Part shown: piece by piece, positions 1 through 11,764 of the stretch
Layout: each line of letters starts with the position of its first letter
How positions within the stretch are numbered: position 1 is the stretch's first letter
NCBI GenBank assembly: GCA_034440575.1
Contig: JAOTOL010001308.1
Coordinates: 538,553 to 602,552 of the forward strand
Direction of reading: 5' to 3'
Length of the DNA stretch: 64,000 nucleotides
DNA from: Imbricaverruca yamaguchii
Lineage: Eukaryota; Arthropoda; Thecostraca; Neoverrucidae
Translations under genes and position numbers: made by a program
The notes under the pieces: generated by a model
What the model was told of the DNA's origin: nothing
Database searches by the model: none
The model's input: only the letters and a program-made list of their open reading frames with translations

Positions 1-32
1 GATCCCGCCCCTCCTCAAGTTGTAATTAAACT

Positions 33-597
33 TAGCACTGTTATAAACCAGGAGTGCAGACCGTCTAAGCTGGCAACTAGGTTCATGGTGTCAGAACTTC
101 ATTGGAAAAAGCTTGATAACAGGAAAAAAACTTGTAGAATATGCATGTATATGTGTTCTTATGTTCGGAAGTTTAGCTGTGAGCCAATCAATGTAAATTC
201 GGCATTAGCACAAGGGCTTGACTGGTGGTGGCGAACACAAGGCAAATCGCCGGACTGAACAGTGGTTGGGGTTGCCTTCTTTCATTTTATGTTTGTGATC
301 TAGGCACCTAGGTGTGTACTGGCAGAAACAACTAAACGTACCGGCTCGGTTTATGATCCAGGTACCACTCTCCAGTCCGGCGCTTCGCCCTGTGTACGCC
401 GCCGCCAGTCAGGCCCTTGTGCTAATGCCGACTTTGCATTGATTGGCTCACAGCTAAACTTCCGAACAGAAGAAAACACATACGTGCATATTCTACCAGT
501 GTTTTCCGGTTATCAGGCTTTTTCCAATGAAGTTTTGACACCATGAACCTAGATGCCGGCTCAGGCGGTCTGCACTTCTGGTTTATAACAGTGCTAA
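33..597. repeat. Long inverted repeat, two 233-bp arms with a 99-bp spacer
   Basis: Positions 33-265 and 365-597 are reverse complements of each other with scattered differences; both arms measure 233 bp. The outer ends begin TTAGCACTGTTATAAACC and the inner ends lie near a CCGGACT segment. The spacer 266-364 belongs to the surrounding degenerate tandem repeat. A transcript across this stretch would fold into a long hairpin. It is probably a foldback-type transposable element or MITE; no coding frame is seen in it. Confidence 0.85.
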
Positions 598-870
598 CAG
601 TGCTAACAGTATAACAATGGCAACCAAACGTACCGGATCTGTTTGTGATCTAGGTACCTAGATGTTCTCTGACAGCAACAACCAAGTGGACCGGCTCAGT
701 TTATGATCCGGGTACACTCATTTGTGTAAGTCGTTCAGTGTAAACATAAAGACAGTAACAACCATCAGAATCGTTGACCGGTTCTGTGATGTCCTTTATG
801 ATCCAGATACCCAGGTGTGTACTGGCAGTGACAACCAAGCGTACCGGCTCGCCTTCGCTCTGTCTGTGGA
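270..870. repeat. Degenerate tandem repeat, interrupted by the inverted repeat
   Basis: The phrases 'gtgtactggcag', 'aaccaa(a)cgtaccgg' and 'tttatgatcc(a/g)ggtac' recur at about 290-360, 605-720 and 760-850. The right arm of the hairpin (365-597) sits between copies, so the hairpin seems to have landed in an older tandem array. Open frames at 701-1031 are by-products. From 871 to 1448 I see no gene, only a short palindromic duplication around TTAAAGTACTTAA (1054-1115). Confidence 0.55.
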
Positions 871-1448
871 TCATCATCCAGAGCAAAGAATTTGAATTTT
901 CATACGATTGGGAGAAGTTGGAAAATGTGGCCGGAAGTGGCGCACGATGCGAACCGCCTTTGCGAAATGCTTGCTTCCAAACTTTAAAAGCAAGTTTCCC
1001 ACTCTGCTCACAAGCATCGTCTAGGGAATAGAAGAACTGAGCAATTCAAACTTTAAAGTACTTAGTTGTGGCTTAAAGTACTTAACATAATGTACTTTAA
1101 AGTACTTAACATAATGGCTAATTGAAGCTTAAAGAACCATTCGGCAGCAAATTGAAACGTACTTACACCCTATCCTGGTAGGGCCCTCGTGTATGACATT
1201 CAACTCTTATAACCAAATATTTTCAAGTTAGATGAAGCTCCATTTTCCAAGACTACTTACAAATCTACCTTTCAGGCTAATTATTTTGAAGGCAATTACA
1301 AAATGTAAAGATGCATAGCTTGTGGTGATTTAATGGCATTCACCTCCTTTCCTTTTGTTGTTGTTTTCAGTTTGAATGAGACTTGGCGTTCATTTCTTCT
1401 TAGTAGTTGACGTTATAATTCAATTGAACGCTGTCTGTGTGTGACCCT

Positions 1449-1884
<436 letters not shown>

Positions 1885-2000
1885 CTTGTGCGTGTGCGTG
1901 TGCGTATGCATTATATCCTTTGCATATGTGATGTGTAAAGTGATGTGTGTGGTGCTAACTATGTGTGAGAAAACACATGACATCCCCAAAATTTAAATAA

Positions 2001-2899
2001 GACATAAAGACATAAAAGATTAGTGCAACTATGAGCCACAAGGGCCCTTCTTGGTTGCACTCTGTACACTGAACCAGTTGCCCACCAAATCTGTCAATCA
2101 GCCCTCCCTGTAATACTGCAAAGCAAGCCCTGTATTCTTATAATGGTTGTCTATGCTGTTTTAAAGATGTTCAATGTGCTGCTACTGACAATGTTTTTCT
2201 GGCAGTTGGTTCCAGTGTTCTACTACCCTGTTGGTGAAGAAAGTCTGCCTTAACCTTGTTCTGCTGTGGTTAACTTTAATTTTCAATTTATGACCTCTGA
2301 TTGCATCATTTCTGTTCAATTAAAACCTTTCCCCAAGATATCCCCTCTCCAGACCATGGACAAATTTAAAGACCTCGATGAGATCTCCTCTCAGCCTTCT
2401 ATATCTAAGTGAAAACATTTTCAATTCAATTTCTTCAATCTTTCCTCATATGCCAGGTTGCTTATGCCCTTAACCATTTTTGTAGCCCTCCTTTGTACTC
2501 TCTCTAAAAGCCAACAATCTTTTTCATAGCTAGGAGACCAAGCTTGGATGCAGTATTCCAAATGTGGCCTGACATATGTACAGTAAAGCTTCTTGATGAC
2601 TTCCTCACTTCTGTATGATACATTCCTATTTATTGCCCCAAGCATTCTCAGTGCCTTCTTCCTGGCTTTTTTGGTCTGTTCTGATGCACCAAATTTTGTG
2701 TTTAGAATAACACCTAAATCCTTCTCCTGTTGAGTCACTGGATAGCACTTGGCCACCCATCATGTATGGAGCCTTCATATGCTGCTTACCTACATACATG
2801 AATTTGCACTTATCAAAATTAAATTTCATTTGCCATTCTTCGGACCACTTCGCAATTTCGTCTAAGTCTTTTTCCAGTGAGATATACTCATTTTGACCT
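2001..2899 (-). mobile_element. CR1-like LINE, 3' half of a copy split by a large insertion
   Basis: Read on the minus strand, 2830-2421 encodes the C-terminal part of a CR1-type reverse transcriptase: SEEWQMKFNFDKCKF, then KDLGVIL, then the thumb segment with LYCTYVRPHLEYC and LERVQRRATKM. Further decayed coding matching the CR1 C-terminus (ADFLHQQG) continues to about 2100 with frameshifts and stops. The 3' end near 2001 carries two TTTATGTC units, the octamer tail expected of CR1 elements. Upstream in its own sense it stops at about 2899, at the palm segment just after the catalytic FADD box, where the tandem-array inverted repeat begins. Its missing 5' part lies at 16596-17168 in the same orientation. 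It is inactive. Family identity is confident; the exact clade within CR1/L2 is not. Confidence 0.9.
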
Positions 2900-3765
2900 G
2901 TGGGTGAGGCTCATAAGACCTACTTTCAGAAGATCTATTTTCAGTAGATCTACGTTCAGAAGATCTATTTTCAGAAGATCTACTTTCAGAAGGTCTATGT
3001 TCACAAGACCTACTTGGAGGAGGAAATGTTCACAAGATCTACTCCCAGGACTGCATTGTTCAGAGGATCTACTCGAAGACGAAAGTGTTCACAAGATCTA
3101 CTTTCAAGAGAATGTTTTTCACAAGATCTACTCTCGGGACTGGGTTGTTCAGAGGATCTACAAATAGGCCTCAAGTGTTCAGAAGATCTACTCCCGAATG
3201 CAAATGTTCAGAGGATCTACTGAAAGCTGGAAGTGTTCACAAGACCTACTCTCGGGACTGGTTTGTTCAGAAGATCTACTCGAAGACGAATGTGTTCACA
3301 GGATCTACTTTCAGGATAATTTTTTCACAAGACCTACTCTCGCGACCGGATTGTTCAGAGGATCTACAAATAGGCCTTAGTTGTTCAGAAGATCTACTGC
3401 TGGAAATGTTCAGAAGATCTACTCCTGGAAATGTTCAGAGGATCTACTCCGAGGACGGAGGTGTTCACAAGATCTACTCCCGGGACGGAATGTTCAGAGG
3501 ATCTACTCTTGGTCCGGTATGTTCAGAGGATCTACTTTCGGGACTGGGTTGTTCAGAAGATCTACTCTCAATTGTGATGTCCAAGAAGCATAAGTTCAGC
3601 TTTCACTCGCTAGGTAGCAGCACGGTCTTGGTATTACGGCATTGAATAAGGAATGAATGTCATCAGATTGAACGCTGAAGCATAGGTTACAATATTTCTC
3701 GCTAGATGGCAGGATGACACCATTGAACAAGCGCTCGTTGTGTGTCCGCGTTGTTGACGGATCGT
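2900..3765 (+). repeat. Left terminal inverted repeat: array of about 29-bp BglII-containing units plus flank
   Basis: From about 2915 to 3580 units of mostly 26-30 bp repeat the core gttca(g/c)a(a/g)gatctac followed by a variable tail. The AGATCT palindrome occurs in most units. Tails occur in a fixed order (for example caaataggcct, actcccgaatgcaaat, actgaaagctgga, actcgaagacga). The same order, reversed and complemented, is found at 15910-16590. Non-repeat flank, also shared, continues to about 3765. Open frames such as 3085-3645 (repeating RRSTP / SEDLL peptides) are by-products of the array. Confidence 0.9.
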
Positions 3766-4205
3766 CACGCGCGTGCAGTGCTGACAGCATCAGAATCACG
3801 ATGCTCAAGGTGCTTTTACTGTTGTTGGACCACACCTAGTGCATGCCATTAATAGTAGCATTGTGAACCGTGACCTCCCGTCGTCATGAGTCAAGCATTA
3901 CCTGTGGGCGTAAAACGAGCGGCACTGACTGGGAGGTAATTTTTTTTTTTTGGGGGGGGGGGGCGTGACGGGAATATTGGTGGCCCAAGAGCGATTGTTT
4001 GTAGTTCAAATGCGATTATCTGCAGGCACGGATACAACTTACATTTGCGCTTACGCACATTTGCGCATACGTACTTTTGCACTTACATACACTTCCGCAT
4101 ACGTACATTTTCCATACGTGAATCTGCGCTTACGTACAATTGCAATACGTACATCTGAGCTTAAGTGCATTTGCTTACGTACATCTGCCATACGTACACT
4201 TGTCC
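3766..4205. repeat. Homopolymer tract and degenerate TACGTA-rich repeat
   Basis: A T run followed directly by a G run lies at 3938-3963. From 4036 to 4202 a degenerate repeat of about 14-16 bp combines TACGTAC with ATTTGC or ATCTGC ('cttacgtacatctgc', 'catacgtacttttgc'). About ten imperfect units are visible. No gene is seen. Confidence 0.7.
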
Positions 4206-7200
4206 TAGAATCAGATATGCCCCCATAGGAGAAGGCCCTATAAGAGGGGTACTCCCTCTTTGGGGTACTCCCTCTTTGAAGGAAAGGCGCTCCTCTTGGA
4301 AGACCCGACTGTATCCCTGCCTCAAATATTCTAGCCAGGGGCGCCACTCCATGAGGAAAATGCGCCGCTGCGGGAATGCTCGCGTGTGCCCCTCAATTTT
4401 TTTTTTCAACCGTAGGTCCCCCTGAAAGGCTAAGTGGTTCCCTTCTGGACATGTGCCTCCATAATAATTCATCGATCCACCCATTCCTTAGGGATAAGAT
4501 GGACTGGCATTCAGCTATTGTATTTTCCTGATAAATTTCTACCTTGATATAATATTTACCATTACCATTACACGATGACATTTCCTCGGCAAACAGAAAA
4601 TAATCCCAAAAATTATTGTACACCTCCTATATTCGCATGTAACCCTACACCCAACCAAAAAATATGAGAATTCAATTCATCGTACCAATCTTCACCGCCA
4701 TGGTTCTTCTATCATAACATGCCATGAAGTGTATTCAAAATATGTCACAAAAGTCGAACTGGGGCAGCATAAATTTGTGTTGAGGACACCAAATATCCCA
4801 TCGGGGGCTATAAATAATCATAGCAGTGCCCTCAGTCACCGGAAACCCAACAAAATCCCGGGAGCCTCCAAAACACAGTGAGTCCAGAAGAAAAGCTACA
4901 CAGTTGCAGTGCAGAGTTACAACGCTGGATAGGGCTGATACAGATGCGCTGGAACCTTATATTAGCGTACTAGGAGCCCAAACACACCGGGGCCAAAACG
5001 CGCCCGGGCCCTCAAACCGCACAGGAGCTGCAGACGTCATGAGAACCCAAAGAATCCAGGGGCCCGCAAAGTGACATCATCATAAAAAGTACGCCGAGAC
5101 AGTAAATAAACACACCGGGCCTTCGGAAACGCGCCGGTCCATCGGTCACCGATCATGTCTCTCTGTACCTTATCTCTAGCCCGAAACCCAGGCCAAATCT
5201 CATAATTTCAATCTGCCATTAGCCAGTCTTGATGTCCAAAGCTTCCCCGAAACCCAGTGTACTGCTGATTGGACCCGGACGACCAAGGATGCTTCCCCGG
5301 TGGGATTATCAGTAAGGTGTGGGTTATCAGCGACAGCGACGGATAGACAGCTTCAGGAAGGGAAGGCTATGGGCAAAGATAACTTGTGCCTGTCATGGCG
5401 TCTCGACGTGAGAGCTCTATAAACTTTAATGTATGCAAGGTTGTCTTCAAACATGTGCCTATGACGGTACACACGTGTCGAAATGTAATGCCTATGTCAC
5501 TAAAATAGGAACGTGAACATTGTTTCAATATACGTACAAATATTTCACACATATACGTCTGTTTATGCATAGCACTCTTGAATACAATGATAAAGATCTG
5601 GTCGGAGTTATGTTGGGACGATGCCTAAGTACCATTTCGAAAACAGGTCATAAATTATGGTTTCTGGGCTTCCCGGTGTCCGAACTATATCGATAAGAAT
5701 CTATCAGAACCTACGGTTTCAGTTTAGTCTGGTCTTCAAGTGCAGATACCATATTTCGCCATGTTGTAGTCCTGCCTGCCTTTGAAGTAGTAGAACTGTT
5801 GCACGAGCTACCTATCAATCAAGATGAACACAGCTATCTAGAACACGATTTGAGACGTGCTGGATGGACGACTATTCGGCGGCACACGAAAGGTCCGGTG
5901 ACCGACATCAGCAGCCGAATATTACAGAGAAGTCTGGAGGTATGCATTGCAGTGCGATGACAGTAATGGCGCACACCTCGGTTGCTTTTGTCACGCTGAG
6001 AAGACACTTTACCAAAACAACTGATGAAAACACATGTACTCTTCACTTCAGAGTTCACAACATTTATCGGATGTCATGAAGCTTCATAGATATCAATTCA
6101 AGAAGTCTGTTCGTTGGAGGATAAAGCAGGCGATGGCTTCCACATTAGGATTTCAGGATACTGGGGAGCAGCTAAATCTGATGCTCCGTCTCCTAACGAG
6201 CAATATTATATCACGAGTGAACATGGCATTAGTGGAGTAGAGAATTACCACTTGTCACCACTAAGATCTAGCGATTACTTGGTTCTGGGACACATCTCCT
6301 CGTGTTCTACTTGATCTGTAGCAGAGCACATCTGACACTAACTGGGAACTAAGCACAGCGATAATGTTATCGTAGCAAGCACTAATAGCAGAATCGAAGT
6401 AGCAAGGCCATCTTGTCTTGCGTGGTGCAGTGCACATGTGTAGATATTGAGCAAGGGCGTATGCTTACGATATCTTTCATCGTAACGCAGTCACATGTTC
6501 CAAAGTTTTCACCCGGGATTGCATGGTACGTGTCGCCTGCGACACGGTAACTCCGAAGCCGCATGTATTGCAGTGGAACCTCATAAGTGCAGGGCACAAA
6601 TTGTAATAATTTGATTGATGCTTTGAGTCTCTGGGGACAAAGTACAGCTTTGCAACGCCAGGTTATAGCCCTGGATATTTTCCTCTAATTCCAGGGTCCG
6701 GCCAAGAGTCATAGATAGTGCGGGATTTTACCCTTCTCGACATAGTGGTACTGTCAATACATGAAAGTATCGTGGGTTAGATGATACCGTCATGAAATTT
6801 TGCGCACAGCTAGGCTACGTCTCAATGATTTTTTTTGCTATATGGGCATCTCAGATTCGACCTTTGACAAAAATGGCGGACATTTTCAAGGTGGCCGCCA
6901 TCAATTATATGGTCTTTGATATGATAGATTCAATCAATTGCAGGGATGGGAAATCTTAATTTATTTGTATCGCATATCTGACAACAGTAGTTTTGCTAAC
7001 CATATACCAGTTGGAAATGGCAACGAATTGAAATCTTGAGGTAATATATAAGATTATTGTAATCTTAGCACATGCTTACGATTCCTAAATAGGGACCACC
7101 TGGGTCAAGTTTATCAAAACACCTCAGAATTATTTGCTTCTTAATCTTATGCCATTCCCTATGTAGGTAGCGCATCTGTGCACAATAGCTGATGTGGAGA

Positions 7201-7775
7201 CCTGCTCAATTATTCTTTAATTACAACTAAATATGCTGCAAGTCATCATAGGTGTAGGAACGTCTCAAAAAGTGGAAGGGTCAGAGTCAACAGCAGGGTG
7301 GCACCCAGGAATCTCGCAAAATACCGCGATTGAGCACTTTTTGGATAGATAACCCGATAATTTCAAGAGCGAACAAACAACTTTCGCCGTTAAGGGAGAT
7401 GGGGGTAGGCGACTAACAGCAGCATGTGATGCTGAAAAAGGACTATCATCACAATATAAGTACTTTCAAATTCACACTTCTTGCCTGACTTAGAACTCTT
7501 TTCACGACTGATGGATTATTTTTTTATACTAGGTTTATCTCCCTGGTGCGAGTGAAACCATTACTATTGCTGTTTAATCAAAATTTCGTCAACTTCCGCT
7601 AAGTGCATGTGTGTGGGGGAGGCATAAATGGAAAGGATTAAAAGCAGAAAAGACGGGTGATCGCTGGCTGAACATTCTTTATTCGGTATCTGGCAGACAA
7701 ATATTGGCAGGCAAACATAATTGAATAGTGTTCGTGTATATTTTTGAAATGTATATGGTTCCGAAGGCCCCGCCA
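4206..7775. other. No gene seen; degenerate satellite fragment at 4790-5200
   Basis: The stretch has only short open frames without family resemblance. At 4790-5200 motifs such as gggccctcaaaccgcac and ggggcccgcaaagtga recur; these look like the reverse complement of the satellite at 7780-9080. At 6866-6905 there is a small inverted repeat ATGGCGG...CCGCCAT. Otherwise I recognise nothing. Confidence 0.5.
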
Positions 7776-9080
7776 CTTTTTACCAGAGTCGGTACGCTTT
7801 GGAGGGCGAGGTGCATTTTTGTTCTCCAGTTGCGCTCTTAGGATCCCCTGTGCTTATTTGTGGTTCCTCGCTCACATTTTGTGGGATCCCAAGACGATAT
7901 TTGGGGCTCCAGTCCTGGAGTCCCCTGCGACATTTCAGGTCCAGGCGCATGGTTCGGGGAATCCGACGCCAGTTCTCTAGGCTCGACACAATTTTTGTTG
8001 ACTTTTCCTGAATTATGCAAAGTCCGAGCCACGGCCTGATTTTTCGGGCCACCGGCGACATATTTTTGTGTGTGTGGGGGGGTCACATGGCGATTTTTTA
8101 ACCTCCGGTGCGTTTTTAGGTGCCGTATGCGATATGTTAAGGCATCGTGGTATGTTTGAGCTAAGGAGCGATTTTCCTGGCTCGGACATACATTTTATGA
8201 ATCTCTTTTGAAGGGATCCGGCTTGATCTTTGTCGGGTTTCGATGCGATCTTGGGCCACGCTGTGCTTAGCTGGGACCGCCGACGCAACCTTTTGGGAGC
8301 CCTGAGGGGAATTTTTGATGACCCGACCAGGATTTATATGACTAGCGACATGAATTTTTGGTCCAAAGTGCGCCAAAGCGCGATATGTTTTTGAGGGGGA
8401 TTTGGCGCTAGTTCTCAAATCGTGTTGTACTTATCTGGGTCCCAGTGTTAAGTTGGCTCTCCCGGCACAAATTGTCTGGTTCGGTGCAAGCTTGTTGGCA
8501 TGCGAGCGGTCACCATCGTGATTTTCAAGGACCACAGTGCGACGTTTTCTCCTCCCAGCGTGGTTTTCAGGGGCCCGATCCAACTTTTTGTGCCCCCAGT
8601 GCGATTATCAGAGGTCACGGCCCGACGTTCTTGGACCCAGTGTGATTTCGAGGGCCCGAACAGTCTTTTCGGGTCCAGCGTCATTTTCGGGCCACGGATA
8701 AACTTTTGGCCCTCGGCGATTCAGGGTCACAATCACACCTTTTAAAGCCTTTGCGTAATTTCATGGGGCACTTGCGTGACTTATCGGTGTCCCGGCGCGA
8801 CTTCCAACAGTATTTCGCGAGTCCGGTCCCACATTTTGGGGCTACCAACTTCATTTTTAGGGTCCCGGGACGATTTTTGAGGTCTTCAATGTGATTGTTA
8901 GGGGCCTTGGTGTGATTTTGAGAGGCTCTAGTCTCTTTTAGGGACTCCTGCGCGACTTTTTGGCGGACCCATTGATTTGTGTGGGCCCCTTTGCGATTGT
9001 AAGGGACACCAACATGATTTTTAGGTAGCGTGACGCTATTTTTCCGCACCGAGGCGCAATTGTTGGGGCCCACAACCTAT
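7776..9080 (+). repeat. Degenerate satellite, roughly 35-45 bp unit
   Basis: Across about 1.3 kb the phrase (g)cgattttt...aggg(g)(c)ccc(g)g returns at intervals of roughly 35-45 bp, heavily diverged, for example 'agtgcgattatcag', 'gtgtgattttgagaggc', 'gcgatttttgaggtc'. Several overlapping frames stay open on both strands (8681-9073 minus being the longest), as expected from the repeat. None resembles a known protein. Confidence 0.65.
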
Positions 9081-9824
9081 CATGGAGAGGGGGACTGCTC
9101 CAGTGCTTCCTCCTTAGGTACGCCACTGTGCATGCCCCAATGATTGCATAGCTCAACCATGACGTCTATGGAGTACATCGCACACCATCGACATTCCTTG
9201 CCATTTTGACTGCTTGCACCATAAGTATTATTAAGAAATATACACTCTGCAATTTGCCTAAATTCATCTAATTATCTTTGGGGTTCTTAAATTTCAGCCT
9301 GGACGTGCACATCAGTGGACGATGAAAAGACTCAATTGCAGTCTCCGTTGTAATTCGGTGTTTTGTACTTTTAGTCAAATGTCTTCATCGATTAAATTTT
9401 GTGATCAGCGTCTTTGCTAAGCAGAGATTGTTACATATGCCATGACACCGCCATTTTATCGAACCATTTCTGTTCAACGACATAATTTGAATACAATGTT
9501 GAACGTGCTGTCAATGCCACTACGCAGTTACCCAACTGAAGGGTATGTGCGAACCGCATGTGCGACGAGGGAGAGCCGCCTGCGAGGGACGAGCACTCGG
9601 GTTACCAGGCACACTGGTAGCATTGTGGACGGGGGAAGTAGGCGGACGTGATATGCCCTCTGTATTGTGGACGGGGAAGTGGTCGGACGTGATATGCTCT
9701 CTGTATTGTGAACGAGATGGGTATGTGTCTGCTCCCTCCACATATGCCCGATGGGCACAGTCGTGATCTGCTCATTGACATAAGACCACCTGAAAGTGTA
9801 TGATCCGTATGTGTATGCATGATG
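9081..9824. other. No gene; short tandem duplication at 9620-9715
   Basis: A unit of about 48-50 bp containing 'attgtggacgggg', 'ggcggacgtgatatgc' and 'cctctgtattgtg' is present twice with a partial third copy between 9620 and 9715. The rest shows no recognisable feature. Confidence 0.6.
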
Positions 9825-10998
9825 CATCTATGGGGAGTCGGATTGCTCCACCACTGGCCATCATATTCTTGAACGCAGTTGAGACACTCCTCCTGACGTC
9901 AAATCAACACCAGCCCACAACATATATGCACTAAATTGATAATGTCCTGGGTATTTGGACACACGGATCAAAAGCACTCGACGATTACTTCAATTTTCTC
10001 AACAACTTCCGTCCCTCCATAAAACTATCCATAGAGCGCAGTGACCATTCTAGTAAACAACAAGTACCTTTCCTGAAACACTTCTGACCATCAACAAGGA
10101 CGATTCTCACATGACCGAGCTTATACATAAAACCGATGGCGGCGCCCATAGCCCTTCAATATTTCTCGGCACACCCCATCCAAACAAAAGAGCAGTTTTG
10201 TATGCACAGACATTGAGATCGAAGCGTCTCGGACCTAATGCTAATGCCTAGACTCATGGCATGCAAAAATTCGACACTTTGTTTCTGGCAAACCACCTCG
10301 CGTGATCAAAAGAGCAATGTTTCAGGTAGCACACCCCATGAGAAGTGCACATACACAAACGCGACGTTCAGACCCCAGAGACAACGCAACTTTCGTCAGC
10401 CTCCCCTACATAGATGTTGAGCTCATCAAAAAATAACAGCGGCAATCAAAACCTTAAAACTATCAATACGTGTGGCATTGCAGAGTGGCAAAACACTTTC
10501 AGAAACATTGACCAAATCCGCTCTCAACTAACACCCGTGTCCTGCTGGGAGAAAAAAGTGTCACCGTTGTCTCGCAGGACTTCAAAGCAGATGCAACACA
10601 CGGAACAGCGTCTGCCTTATAACATGCCAGCTATGCCTACCATGGGACATGACATATATAGGGTAAACAAAAAGCATTGTCAGGGACAGACTTAATGAGC
10701 ACTTGGAGACGCTAAAAATACAACCGCTAATATCCCATTTGGCGAACACTTCACAATCACTCATGGGAGCAGCACTTTGGACTCTAAAACACTCAGCATA
10801 TCTACTCTGCAAGTCTGCAAAGATATAGCTGAGCTCAAAATCACCGAACCAATTGGAATTAGGGCCAAAAGACCTCCATTAAACACAATGACAGCATCCT
10901 GGACCCTCAGAAAACCCGGTTCCTTACACCACCTGAGGAAAGCACACATGCAATACAACCGCAGCCAGTTGACATGCATAATCACACACGGATCATAA
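9825..10998 (+). mobile_element. Penelope-like element remnant: RT palm to GIY-YIG endonuclease
   Basis: Translated with frame changes, the stretch matches the second half of a Penelope-like polyprotein. MGSRIAPPLAIIFLNAVE (from about 9832) is the RT segment before the catalytic box. IDNVLGIWTHGS follows, where the usual Y-x-D-D reads I-D-N and a stop codon precedes it. LDDYFNFLNNFRPSIKLS comes next. Further on are a Cys-rich patch (CQLCLPW), TYIG at about 10655 and RDRLNEHL, which are the landmarks of the GIY-YIG nuclease, and a C-terminal segment ITEPIGIRAKRPPLN. Several stops and frameshifts show that it is dead. It is 5'-truncated near 9825 and lies inside the large insertion. The family call is firm; the Penelope subgroup is not determined. 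Confidence 0.8.
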
Positions 10999-11764
10999 TT
11001 GTATGTATTTTGCGAGTAGGTAGATATTGTTACATATAAAATGAAGGCGATTCACTGTGCGGTGGCACGAGATGAGGTGCATTAGGCGTGTGTTTTTTTT
11101 ATTTTTTAAAGCAAAATGTTTGCTGTTGAGGAAGGCCTGTGACAGAAATAGATACAATGGGAATTTGGATCTATGTCTTTGTTTTATTATGAGCATAAGG
11201 TTATTTTACGCCTTTTTATCACTGATATGAAACACTCATTTGCTTTGTATCGATTCAGTACTCCATTAGAAATTGCAAGATCGCCATTAGTTAGCCATTC
11301 AGATCAGCTCTGCTTTAGACGCAGGCTGGCCGTTCAGATCGCGGCCAGCTCGCCTCCTCTGGGAAATATGAACCGGGCTGCGACGTCGGGCGCTTAGCCG
11401 TGCAGGCTGGGAAACTGACGACTGCAGTGGCGGACACAGCTGTTGAACTGTTCATCATTTTCTCAACGTGTCCAGTATCTTCAGATCTGTATGCTGCTGC
11501 GCCGTTGGTACATTATCTTTTCCTGCCACTGTCATGTGTAAGTGTCCTTAGAGATCAAGCTGAAAACGCCACTGGCAACGTGCACATCTCACTCAGTGCG
11601 GCGAGGGTGAGGCACTGTATCGTGCGGTCGTCGGGGAGGAGGGGTAGTTGATGCGTGGTCTTCCCACGCCGGCTTGGGGCTGGGCTGTTGGGAACTGACG
11701 CCAGCGGATGGTCGGCTTATTCAAAGGCCGATGTGGTTGAATGGTTTAAGGTCGGTACACATAT
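10999..11764. other. No gene recognised
   Basis: Between the Penelope remnant and the LINE there are only short frames (for example 11400-11651). None shows family resemblance or credible splice structure. Confidence 0.5.

Noticed and set aside
3014..3645. 186-codon frame with RRSTP/SEDLL repeats
   Set aside because: Translation of the inverted-repeat array; the matching right-hand array gives the same peptides on the other strand.
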